Assembly: GCA_016784735.1 (NCBI GenBank)
Contig: JADHUC010000009.1
Location: 1 to 64,000, forward strand
Source: Pirellulaceae bacterium
GTDB taxonomy: Bacteria; Planctomycetota; Planctomycetia; Pirellulales; Pirellulaceae
Reading direction: 5' to 3'
DNA length: 64,000 bases
Made by a program: the position numbers and the translations under genes. A model generated the notes under the pieces. That model saw nothing but the letters and a program-made list of their open reading frames with translations. It was not told the origin of the DNA and made no database searches. Below, piece by piece: positions 33,400 through 43,300 of the stretch (the first letter of the stretch is position 1; each line of letters starts with the position of its first letter).

Positions 33400-36363
33400 A
33401 TGAAAACGCAACAGCCCGTCTTTGTCTTTCGTCACCTTCTTCCGTCTCTTATTCTGCCGGTCGTTCTGCTGGCGTGTTCTGGCCCATTGGCGGCTGCGGA
33501 GCTTCGTTTTGGCAACAGTATCGAATACGTCCATCCGGACGAGGTGGAAGTGGTGCAATACTGTCGCAAGGCAGGGATCGGCTATAACCTGAACAATCAA
33601 ACCAGCAATCCCGGCGGCGGCGGAATTGTCGATACGAAAGAGGGACGAATCATTGTTCTGTACTTTCGCGCCCAGCATTCCCTGACGCTCGAGCAGCTCA
33701 AGCCCCTGAGCAAGGCAACCCACCTGAGCAATTTCAATTGCCCCTCGTGGGCCGACGACGAAATCCTCGGTTTCTTCACGCACGCGGGACGCTTTCCGAA
33801 AGTCACCGGGCTGAGCATCTATGGCTCGAAAATCACTGACGAGGGTCTGGCCGGGTTGAAGAGTTTTCCTATCGTCGCTTCGTTGAACCTGGAATCGAAA
33901 TCTATCACAGACAAGGGAGTCCGGCACCTGTGCAAGGTTTCAACATTCAGCTTCTTACGATTGAATGCAACTCGAATTACCGACAAGGGTGTGTCCTATC
34001 TGACAGATCTGCCCAATCTTTCCTTTCTCGAGTTGAAAACGACACAGATCACCGATGACGGGCTGGAATACCTGGGCCGCTTACCGAAACTGCATACCCT
34101 TTACCTGGACAATACTTCGATAACCGGCAGCGGCATGAAGCATTTGGCACCACTGAAGCAGCTTCGATGGTTGAGCTTGAACAATACGCCTTTTCAGGAC
34201 CAGGGCCTGACCGAACTGGCGGAACATCCCAACCTCGCGAAGATCGAGGTGCTGTACCTGGCCAATACGAAAATCACTGATGCAGGATGCGACGCGTTTG
34301 AGAATCTGAATGATCTCATCGTGCTTACGGTCGATAAGACAGAGGTTACGGACAAGGGCATTCGCCACCTGAAAAATATGCCCGGGCTGTACAACCTGGG
34401 GCTCAGTGACAAGGTCACCAGCAAAGGCCGGAGATGGCTGGCCGAAAACGCTCGGTTTGCCCCTTCTCTGCAAACGCAGCTTCGCAAGGCAGCACGCGCC
34501 GCCCAGAATAGGAAGACGAATGAAATGGACCTGCAGGCTTTCCGGGCAAGTCTCAAAGGAACCGATGCGATCGTTTTCCACTTGGGACAGTCTTCACGCG
34601 ATTCGAAGACAGAAGAAGCGCGTCAGCAACTGTTGAAAATGAATGCCGACGCCATCGGGCCGATTCTCGACATGGTGGAGAAATGCAGCGAACAAGGCCA
34701 TCCGCTGGGTAAGGACAGTAGGTTCAAGTGGAACTTTCGCAATAACGCATCCGTTATTCTCCGGGCCGTTTCCACCAAGTCCATGCCGGCGCTGGCTGAC
34801 CACTTTGCCCAATCCTCCGGGAAACGCGAGGTGATTTCACGTGCACTGGAAAGTGGCGAAGGTGATATCATCCCGCATCTTGAGGTATGGCTCCAACACG
34901 AGTCCCCCCTGGTTCGCCTCGAGGCATTGCAGCAGTTGGCACGCCGGGCCACGGTTCGATGGTTTGGCCATGGCACGGCGGCTCACTCCACCAGCGAACA
35001 CAATTCGTTACACCTGTCCAAGTCGGGACGCAAACAGGTTTACTCTTTGCTTACCGACACGGATGCCAGTGTACAGCAGGCCGCCTGTACTGTGGTCGTT
35101 GCCGTTAACGATGATCATTCTGTGAAAGCGGAAATTCTGGCCAAGGCAGCACTGCCTGAAAAGAACTCCATGACTCTCTACAGAATGCAGGAAGCGTTGT
35201 TCTTCCTGGCTGACCAGCAGCCGATCGACAGCAAGGAACTGTTGGCGTTGATCAACGGATTCATGGTCGTACTGCGGAAATCGGATAACACAGAAGCGCA
35301 GCACATTGCCATGCGTCAACTGGGCAAACTCGGCGGAAAAGCCCAACCTGCGATCGGTCTGCTACAGGGTTTTCGAGAAGGGACGGACGAGAAACTTACA
35401 GCCGCGGCGGGACATGCCCTGGATCAGATCCGCCGATGTCCGATCACGTTGATGCGTGCGGCCGAAATACCTGTGGACGTCCAAAACCTGGTTTTCACGT
35501 TGAGCAGATATGATCAACAGGCCATTGACCGGGCGACCAAAGAGTTGGCGCGCCGGGGGCCGAGCATGGTCCGGCCGCTGTTGACCGCGGCGCGTGGCGA
35601 GGTCGATGAATACTATCCCCCAAAGGCCGCAGCGATTGTCGTTCAGTGGAAGCAGGAGGACGTCCTGCCTATGCTACGTCCCGTTTTCAACCAGAAGGGT
35701 ACTTGGGTGCGGTTGTTCGTTATCTACTCGATCAGCCAGATGAAGTGGAGTGAATTGCCAGATGTCGTCAAGGATTCCCTTGAGGGAGTCGACGCGAAAG
35801 TACGTAACCAGATGCGGAACTCGCTTTCAACGCTCGCCAAGAATACGACAGGTCGAGCGTCGCAGGAACTGGCCCGACTCATAGCCGCCGAATTGAAGCA
35901 CCCCATATCGGACTGGGGTCTTGCCAGCAGGCTGACCGACTCCTTGACCACGTGTTATCCAAGTTCCCGTGAAGTTCCGTCCTTGTTGATCGACATCCTC
36001 AATCAAGACGGACAATATACGTCAGCCTATGCCTGTCGCGCCCTGGGGAAAATTGCCCACGATCACTTGGCCGGCAAAACCGATGATCGCAAGCAGATCA
36101 TCGAAGCGATACTCGGCGTGCTCCAGACTACCAAGAACGAAGATCTCAAGAAGGAATGTATGGGGGCGCTCGCGCGGTTTGGCCCGGAGGCCCGATCGGC
36201 TCTTCCCACCCTGCGGCAGATCCAGAAGGGAGCTTCCAAGAACCTGGCCACGTCAGCAACGCATGCGATTACCAGTATTGACCGGCAAAGTAAACGGACG
36301 AACAGGAATCCACAAGAACCCGCAAGTGAAGATCCTCCTGGCGCCGAAGAGCCACCAGAGTGA
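33400..36363 (+). CDS. Exported leucine-rich-repeat + HEAT-repeat protein, 987 aa
   Basis: The ATG at 33400 begins a signal peptide (FRHLLPSLILPVVLLACSG, with a possible lipobox-like LLAC). Residues about 100-340 hold eight or nine 24-residue leucine-rich repeats of the L..L.L..T.ITD.GL..L type. The rest, about 380-960, is a HEAT/ARM-like array (ALQQLARRATVRWFG, AILAKAALPEKNS, YACRALGKIAHDHL, CMGALARFGPEARSALPTLR) ending in a Pro/Glu-rich tail. It is a typical planctomycete surface repeat protein that probably binds proteins or glycans. The caspase cluster begins 670 bases downstream on the same strand, but the large gap argues against one transcript. Confidence 0.85.
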   Translation: MKTQQPVFVFRHLLPSLILPVVLLACSGPLAAAELRFGNSIEYVHPDEVEVVQYCRKAGIGYNLNNQTSNPGGGGIVDTKEGRIIVLYFRAQHSLTLEQLKPLSKATHLSNFNCPSWADDEILGFFTHAGRFPKVTGLSIYGSKITDEGLAGLKSFPIVASLNLESKSITDKGVRHLCKVSTFSFLRLNATRITDKGVSYLTDLPNLSFLELKTTQITDDGLEYLGRLPKLHTLYLDNTSITGSGMKHLAPLKQLRWLSLNNTPFQDQGLTELAEHPNLAKIEVLYLANTKITDAGCDAFENLNDLIVLTVDKTEVTDKGIRHLKNMPGLYNLGLSDKVTSKGRRWLAENARFAPSLQTQLRKAARAAQNRKTNEMDLQAFRASLKGTDAIVFHLGQSSRDSKTEEARQQLLKMNADAIGPILDMVEKCSEQGHPLGKDSRFKWNFRNNASVILRAVSTKSMPALADHFAQSSGKREVISRALESGEGDIIPHLEVWLQHESPLVRLEALQQLARRATVRWFGHGTAAHSTSEHNSLHLSKSGRKQVYSLLTDTDASVQQAACTVVVAVNDDHSVKAEILAKAALPEKNSMTLYRMQEALFFLADQQPIDSKELLALINGFMVVLRKSDNTEAQHIAMRQLGKLGGKAQPAIGLLQGFREGTDEKLTAAAGHALDQIRRCPITLMRAAEIPVDVQNLVFTLSRYDQQAIDRATKELARRGPSMVRPLLTAARGEVDEYYPPKAAAIVVQWKQEDVLPMLRPVFNQKGTWVRLFVIYSISQMKWSELPDVVKDSLEGVDAKVRNQMRNSLSTLAKNTTGRASQELARLIAAELKHPISDWGLASRLTDSLTTCYPSSREVPSLLIDILNQDGQYTSAYACRALGKIAHDHLAGKTDDRKQIIEAILGVLQTTKNEDLKKECMGALARFGPEARSALPTLRQIQKGASKNLATSATHAITSIDRQSKRTNRNPQEPASEDPPGAEEPPE

Positions 36364-37035
36364 TGCTGGGCGGTGGGAAAGGCATACAGCCTGCGGGAAG
36401 TCCTGGCGACTCTACAGGTTGCAGGCTCCATACGCCTTTGCGCACTGGCGGCATGCGGTCGACGAAGTCGGCATCGTTTCGTCGAAGCTCGGCCATGGCT
36501 TCTCACGCTCGGCGCTGGTCTGGCGGACCGCCCAAGAACAGTCGAACGTTTCCCGGCGCGGGTGAGATGGTGACGTGTCTTCGGCATTTGATTCTTGATA
36601 TGGCAATCTGAGGATTCTTGGCAAGGAGTTAGGCCACTGACAGCCGATGGGCCGGTTCTCGGGCACAGAAGCCGAGCGTTGCGGTCTAGCACCTGAGTTT
36701 GCATCTCGATTCGCCACCCGCTAAAATGGCGGGACTGCAGTGTGTGAGATGTGCCGGAATCCGAACGGTTTTTCAAAGGGCAATGCGCGACCGAAAGACA
36801 AACGGAGCGGCGATTGAGAAGTCGCCTCGTCTTCCTGGCTGGGTAGGAAACCGCTTTTCCGGTCATTGTCAGAATCCACGTTCGACTTTGTCGGATGCCA
36901 ATAAGAACGAAAACGCTCAACGCTGCCGAAGGTTCGCAAACGATCCGATGGAGAGTGCGGGATACAATCGGCGCGTTTTGCACACAATGGAAAATACACA
37001 GTTGCGCATCCACTGAACGAAGCGGGAGGGTTCGC
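36364..37035. other. 672-base intergenic region before the caspase cluster
   Basis: It carries a short stretch matching the C-terminal tail of a sulfatase (see 36440-36530) and must contain the promoter of the caspase-CHAT genes. I find no other gene; the long minus-strand frame crossing it (36063-37049) is Arg/Ser/His-rich and overlaps real genes, so I treat it as a shadow. Confidence 0.6.
36440..36530 (-). pseudogene. Possible sulfatase C-terminal remnant
   Basis: On the minus strand, MAELRRNDADFVDRMPPVRK (about 36496-36437) parallels IAQLRKNNAGFVDRMTPPVR of the sulfatase pseudogene at 49.4 kb. The DNA underneath, CATGCGGTCGACGAAGTCGGC at 36452-36472, is 20/21 identical to 49475-49495. Upstream the frame is broken by a TGA. 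Too short to be sure; it could be a conserved tail of a lost gene or a recombination footprint. Confidence 0.45.
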
Positions 37036-40000
37036 ATGTCGAGGGACATCTATGCTCTGCTGGTTGGCATCAACGACTATTCGCCGGACGTGGGGAAGCT
37101 GAACGGCTGCCTGAACGACGTCGATCGTTTCCACGGCTACTTGACGGATAGATTTGGCCGGAGCGTACTTCATATCGAAGTCCTCAAGAACGCGGACGCC
37201 ACGCGCCCAAACGTCATCGAGCAATTCCGCACACACTTGTGCAAGGCCAAGGCGGATGATGTGGTCGTCTTCCAGTATTGCGGCCATGGTGCCCGCTGGA
37301 AATCGGCGAAGCCGTTCGAGGAGTTCTTTCCCGATGGCAAGGACGAGGGGCTCGTGTGTTACGATAGCCGCAAGCCGGGCGGTTTTGATTTGGCCGATAA
37401 GGAACTGGCCGTTTTGCTCGCCGAGGTGGCCAAAAACGATCCGCACATCGCCGTCATCCTCGATTGCTGCCATTCCGGTTCCGCCACGCGTGGTGCCGAC
37501 GATTTTACGCAGCTCAAAGCGAGGCAGACCCACGAAGTGCTCGACGAGAGACCGCTGGAGAGCTACCTGGATGGCTACTACGCCGAGCTACGCCAGCGCG
37601 GAGCGTCACTAGAGATCCCGGCCAGCCGCCATATCCTGCTCGCCGCCTGCCAGCGCGTGCAGAAAGCTTGGGAAGCCAGGGATCACAGTGGAGTGTTCAC
37701 CAGCACGCTGCTGGAGGTGTTGGGCAAATCAGGAACCGACATTTCCTACGCCGACCTGTTTGTGCGCTGCCGCGCCGCGGTGCGCAAGCGAGCCGATAAC
37801 CAGGACCCGCAGTTCGAGACCTACAGAAGTTTCAGTGCCTACAGCGGATTCCTCGGCCATCGGGCTTCCCAGACCGTGCGCCCTTACAGCGTCTACTTCG
37901 AAACAGGCGCCTGGCAGGTCGATTGCGGCGCGCTACACGGCCTGCCCAGCGATCCAGATAAGAAGGTCGAACTGGCCCTCTACCCGGAATCGAATCGGTC
38001 CCATTTGGCTGGACATGCCACGACGATTCAGGTAGGGCCTCAGAAAAGCGAATTAGAGCTGCTGGACATCGACGCCGACACGTCCACGCGTTATCAGGCC
38101 GAGATCACCAGCCTGCCCGTGCCGCCCTTGGCTGTGTACCTGGAAGGTGACGCCGAGCGGACGGAGTCCTTTCAGAAGTTCCTGGCAGCATCGGAAGATC
38201 GTTCGTTCGGCATTTCTCTGCTTACCGACGCGGAAGACGGAGCACGCTATACGCTGACCGCCGAGAATGGCTGCTACTTGCTGAGATTGCGCGAGACGGG
38301 CAAGTTGATCCAAGGGGCGAAGGGTCAATCGCAAAAGGCCGCTGACCACATGTTCGGGATTCTGAAGCGGGTCGCTGCTTGGGAGCGAGCTGTGAGACTG
38401 CAGAATCACGCCACCAAGATGGACCCGGACGATATCGAGTTCAAATACTTCGAGTCGATCGGAGACGAGCGCGAACATGAATACCGCAGCAGCGAAATCA
38501 CACTCGACATGACCTTGGAGAATGGGGAATGCAAGCCCGTATTCGGAAAGCTGAAGGCTATCAACCGGATGGCTCAGCCTCTGCACTTGCTGCTCGTGCA
38601 TTTGTCGGACCAATACGGAATCCAACCCTTATACAATGAACGAGTGGAGCCTACCGATTCGTGGTTCACCGTCACGTTAGATGGAAATGCCGAGTTCCAC
38701 TTGAAACTCGAAGATGACGAAGGTGACGTAGCGAATCACCAATTCAAACTCATTGTCAGCACCGAGAAAGTGGATGATTTCCTGTTAGCGCAAGAGCAAC
38801 TCGAACTCGGCAAGATTGTCTCGTTCCAATCAAACGATCGGGGAACACCTAAGGGCCTCGGTTTTGGCAAACCGCGCAAGAAGCTCGTCCACGAGAATGA
38901 ATGGTTTACCAAAGATCTGCATATCAAACTTGTCCGGCAACTCGACCGCGTTTCTGCCAACGATACGACGCTGGCCAATCGGCAGATCACCATCAAAGGG
39001 CACCCGTCGCTGCAAGCCAACATCAGCCTCTGCGCCGCCAAGACCGCGACGCGCGGCGTGGGGACGGGGTCGGACATCTACCGAGTCCTGGAACGCCAAG
39101 GGATGGAGATGGTGGACTTCTCCGCCACACGCGGCGACAGCGAGAGCATTCTGGAGTTGACCGACATCCAGAATCCCGAGGTCCTCGCAGAAGACCCGCT
39201 GGTGATCGAATTGGACGTCGAACTAGCGGACGACGAGTTCATCCTGCCGCTGGCGTTCGATGGCGAGCACATCCTGCTGACCGGCGACCCCTCGCGGGAT
39301 GACGAAGGCCGGACGCACATCAGCATCGACCACATCCCCGGGATCCCGGACAACCGCCGCAGCGTGGGCAAGGCGTTAAAGCTCTACTTCTTCAAAACCT
39401 ACCTTCGGCGCGAAAATGTCAACCGGCTGTGCTGGGTTGAATACAAAGACGATGGTTCGGCCGAGCGGCGCAGGAGCGGCGTGGCCGAGAAGGTCGCGGC
39501 CGCGGAGAATGTCTTGCTGCTGATTCACGGGATCATCGGCGACACTCGGGGAATTGCCGAGGGGCTGCGAAATGCCAAGGACGCGGACGGAAAGAGTGTC
39601 GATCAGAGATTCGACTTGGTGTTGAACTACGATTACGAAAACCTTAGCACGCCGATCTCCGAGACCGCAGTAATGCTGAAGCAACAGCTTAAGGAAATGG
39701 GCCTGCACGATAGCGACGACAAGCGACTGACGCTGCTGGTTCACTCGATGGGCGGATTGGTCTCACGTTGGTTCATCGAACAGGAAGGCGGCAACAAGGC
39801 CGTCGACCATTTGGTGATGTTCGGCACGCCGAACCGCGGGTCTCCTTTTGGCAAGGTCGGCGGAGCGCGGAAACTGTCGAGTCTGTTAACCACGCTTGCC
39901 ATCAACGCATTTCCAGCGTTCGCCCCATTCGGCGGGGCGCTGCTCTCGGTGCTAGTCCGATCCAAGAAGGTCACGCCAACGCTGGAGCAGATGAATCCTG

Positions 40001-40317
40001 CTTCGGATTTCATCAAGTCGCTGAATGCCAGTGACGATCCCGGCGTTCCGTACACGATCGTGGCCGGCGACATTCGCGATTATCAAGAGGAGTCGGACAG
40101 ACTGATCCCGCAATTGATCGCAAAGCTCGGCGGCGGAGTCCTATTCGATACGCTCTATCAGGACGCCGGCCACGACATCGCGGTCAGCGACGAAAGCATC
40201 CGCGCAGTCCCTGCCGACCGAACCCCAAGTCCCGAAAAGCGGGACGTAATCTGTCATCACCTGAACTATTTCGCTTCCGACGCTGGACTGAGCGCAATGG
40301 CGGCTGTGAAATGGTGA
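37036..40317 (+). CDS. Caspase-like (peptidase C14) / alpha-beta hydrolase fusion protein, 1093 aa
   Basis: The start at 37036 has GGGAGGG five bases upstream; the frame extends to 36895 without support. Residues 1-270 are a caspase-fold peptidase: YALLVGINDY, catalytic His84 in FQYCGHGARW, and catalytic Cys145 in LDCCHSGSATRG, with SRHILLAACQRVQKAWE and GVFTSTLLEVL completing the fold. Residues about 280-820 are beta-rich and unrecognised. Residues about 825-1090 are an alpha/beta hydrolase: LLLIHGIIGDTRG (oxyanion), LLVHSMGGLVSRW (nucleophile Ser904, PGAP1/lipase-like), FGTPNRGSPFG, and late DAGHDIAVS for the histidine. No signal peptide. It heads a three-gene run with two CHAT-STAND-WD40 proteins (25-base gap). 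Probably a protease-controlled lipase or esterase executioner. Confidence 0.88.
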   Translation: MSRDIYALLVGINDYSPDVGKLNGCLNDVDRFHGYLTDRFGRSVLHIEVLKNADATRPNVIEQFRTHLCKAKADDVVVFQYCGHGARWKSAKPFEEFFPDGKDEGLVCYDSRKPGGFDLADKELAVLLAEVAKNDPHIAVILDCCHSGSATRGADDFTQLKARQTHEVLDERPLESYLDGYYAELRQRGASLEIPASRHILLAACQRVQKAWEARDHSGVFTSTLLEVLGKSGTDISYADLFVRCRAAVRKRADNQDPQFETYRSFSAYSGFLGHRASQTVRPYSVYFETGAWQVDCGALHGLPSDPDKKVELALYPESNRSHLAGHATTIQVGPQKSELELLDIDADTSTRYQAEITSLPVPPLAVYLEGDAERTESFQKFLAASEDRSFGISLLTDAEDGARYTLTAENGCYLLRLRETGKLIQGAKGQSQKAADHMFGILKRVAAWERAVRLQNHATKMDPDDIEFKYFESIGDEREHEYRSSEITLDMTLENGECKPVFGKLKAINRMAQPLHLLLVHLSDQYGIQPLYNERVEPTDSWFTVTLDGNAEFHLKLEDDEGDVANHQFKLIVSTEKVDDFLLAQEQLELGKIVSFQSNDRGTPKGLGFGKPRKKLVHENEWFTKDLHIKLVRQLDRVSANDTTLANRQITIKGHPSLQANISLCAAKTATRGVGTGSDIYRVLERQGMEMVDFSATRGDSESILELTDIQNPEVLAEDPLVIELDVELADDEFILPLAFDGEHILLTGDPSRDDEGRTHISIDHIPGIPDNRRSVGKALKLYFFKTYLRRENVNRLCWVEYKDDGSAERRRSGVAEKVAAAENVLLLIHGIIGDTRGIAEGLRNAKDADGKSVDQRFDLVLNYDYENLSTPISETAVMLKQQLKEMGLHDSDDKRLTLLVHSMGGLVSRWFIEQEGGNKAVDHLVMFGTPNRGSPFGKVGGARKLSSLLTTLAINAFPAFAPFGGALLSVLVRSKKVTPTLEQMNPASDFIKSLNASDDPGVPYTIVAGDIRDYQEESDRLIPQLIAKLGGGVLFDTLYQDAGHDIAVSDESIRAVPADRTPSPEKRDVICHHLNYFASDAGLSAMAAVKW

Positions 40318-40342
40318 CTCCTCAAGAAATGGGAGGTGGGCC

Positions 40343-43300
40343 ATGTCGGACATGACCAGCAAACCAGCCATTTTCTTGGCGTTTGCAAACGATGCGGCCG
40401 GAGGTGCACGATACCTCCGAAATCTCGGCGCCGAGGCCAAGAGAATCCGAAGCTCCTTGGGGCAGGTCGACGAGCTGTGTGAGCTGGTGATGCAGGAAAA
40501 CGCCACGATCACCAGCATTCTCGATGCCTTTCAGCAATACCGAAATCGGATCGCAGTCTTTCATTACGGGGGCCATGCCGATGGCTTTCGGTTACTGTTG
40601 GAATCGGGAGAGGGGCACCTCGCGGCGGCTGATGGACGAGGGTTGGCTGAGTTCCTGGGAAACCAGTCAGGTCTGCAACTGGTCTTCCTCAACGGATGCT
40701 CAACCGAACAGCAGGTCGACGAGTTGCTACGAGCCAATGTCTCGTCCGTGATCGCCACCACGCAGGCTGTTGATGACGAAGTGGCAACTGAATTCGGTGG
40801 CCGCTTCTATCAGGGCCTGGCGAGTGGGGCCACCGTAGCCACCGCCTATAAAGAAGCGGCTGCCGCTATCAAGTCGGCGAAGGGCACTGATCCGCGAGCG
40901 CTGTATTTCGGAGGCCACAGGCCCAACTCGCTGATGGTAGCAGATCGTTGGCCGTGGATCATGGCCTGCCGTGACGGCGCTGAAGCTGTGAAGAATTGGA
41001 ATCTGCCCGATGCAGCGGACAACCCACTTTTCGGCCTGCCCGATCTACCCGAGATTCAATTCCCCAGCACTCCATTTCAGTTCTTGAAACGATTCACGCG
41101 GAATGAGGCCAGAGTGTTTTTCGGTCGTGGTTACGAGATTCGCGATCTCTATCACAAGGTGATTGGCGGCGAGAGAGACATGTCGATTATTCTCCTGTAC
41201 GGGCAGTCTGGCGTGGGAAAATCGTCGCTATTGGATGCTGGCTTGGTTCCGCGGTTAGAGTCCGACTATGAAGTCCGCTACCTGCGCCGTAGCCGTGAAG
41301 GCGGTTTGGTCGACACGTTGCAGCTCGCCTTCCTCCCGGAAGCACACGGAGATTCTCTTGGAGAGGCGTGGCAACATAAGGAAAAAAAGCTTGGAAAGCC
41401 GCTGATTGTCATTCTCGACCAGGTGGAAGAAGTCTTCACACGGCCAAACCAATTGCTGCCAAATGAGCTGGACGAGTTCCTTCGCACACTACGTCGTATC
41501 TTTCTTCGCCGCGAAAACCACCCCGCCGGCAAGCTCATTCTCAGCTTCCGAAAGGAATGGCTGCCTGAGCTGGAAACGGCATTGAATCTGCATCGTCTGG
41601 CTCGGGAACGTGTCTTTCTCGATCGGCTCAGCAGACGCGGTGCAATCGAGGCGGTTCGTTTGTCTGCCGAGGTCGTCGACCATTTTGGGCTCGAAGTCGA
41701 TGAGAAGCTGCCCGAGACAATCGCCACAGATCTGCTGGCCGATCGAGATTCCGCTGTGTCGCCAACTTTGCAGGTTCTCTTGTCCACCATGTGGGCTGCG
41801 ACCTCCAACGATGACGGCAATCCACGCAGATTCACAATGGGCTTGTACAATCAACTCAAAACGCGCGGCCTCCACTTGGGAGATTTCCTTGATCGACAAT
41901 TGATGCTGATTCGGAAATCCGATCCGTCCGTCGTGGATTCTGGATTGGCGTACGACGTGCTCGCGTACCATACCACAGAACTAGGAACGGCCGAGCAACG
42001 GACCGAAGGCGAATTGGATAACGCTTACGGACGACCGAAGGACAAGACGCAGGCTCTCGAGCAGATCGCGTACGGCGAGCGACGGAGCGCCGTCGATCGG
42101 CTCGTCCGAGAGTGCATGGACAACTACTTGCTGGTCGAGACTTCCACAGACGGTGGAAAGAGGATGACACGTCTGGCCCACGACACCCTGGGTCTCTTAG
42201 TCCGAAAACGTTTCGACGAGTCGGACTGTCCGGCTCAGCGGTCCTACCGCATACTCCGCAGCCGAGCCAGAGACTGGGAAGGCGACAAGGCTGGAACGCC
42301 TTTGGACGAAGATGATCTTTCGCTGGTGAGGGCAGGGTGGTCCGCCGTTCGCAACTGGACACAGGCAGAGGGAAGGTTGATCTCGGCGAGCCTCGACGCA
42401 AAGGGTAAACGCCGCGAGTCGCAACGACGCAGACGCTTTCTTCTGATCGCGTTGATCGTGACAACGCTGCTTGCTGGTGGGATTTCAATCGGCGCTCTCG
42501 CATTCATGGTTCGAACCGGGAAAGACGCACAGGATATCGTCAAAGGGAGCAAACGAGCTGTAAGCAAAATGGACAAGGAATCGGAGGAATTCCGGCAGTT
42601 GATCGCCGATCTTGGACGCTACAACGCAGAGCTCAATCGAATACCAGGAATATGGGCAGAGGATCCACAGAAAGCACGTGAGATGCTTGTCGACAAGGAC
42701 TTGTTTCCTGAGGCGTTGCGGGACTTCACATGGGGCTATCTGCATCACCAATGCGGCGACGCGGGAACGCTCCTGGACGCGAAACACGCATGCTCCGTTG
42801 CTTTTTCCCATGACGGAAGCGCGCTGATAGCGGGCGAATTGAATGGGCGAGTGAATGTCTGGGATGTTTCCAGCGGGAACTTGAAGTGGTCGCTGACGAC
42901 GGACGCGGATTCTCTTCGGTCGATCTGTTCCCACCCGAGCGGTCCGTACTTCCTGACAGTTAGCAGGCAACAATCGGATCTTTGGGATATCAACAAATCC
43001 GAGAAAATGGAGATCGGGATCGAGGGGGATTTCCGCGGGGTAGGTGGGGCGATCTCTTCGTGTGGAAAGTTCGTCGCCCTGGGACAACAGCGCAATGTGC
43101 GAGAACGCAATGTGCGAGTCTGGAGTCTTGAAAGTGGCGATCTGCTTCAAGAATACGAAATACGAGACTTCAACGGACGAGCGGGAATCTCCTTTTCTAA
43201 GGATAGCCAATTGCTTGCGGCTGCAGGAACCGAGCTTAGAATAGAACGCGCTCCGATCGAAAGTGGGCAGGACGAGCGAGGGCAAGATCGGAAAATCACT

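Noticed and set aside
36063-37049. 328-codon minus-strand open frame
   Set aside because: Composition is Arg/Ser/Cys-rich, it overlaps the LRR-HEAT gene and the caspase start, and has no domain or leader.
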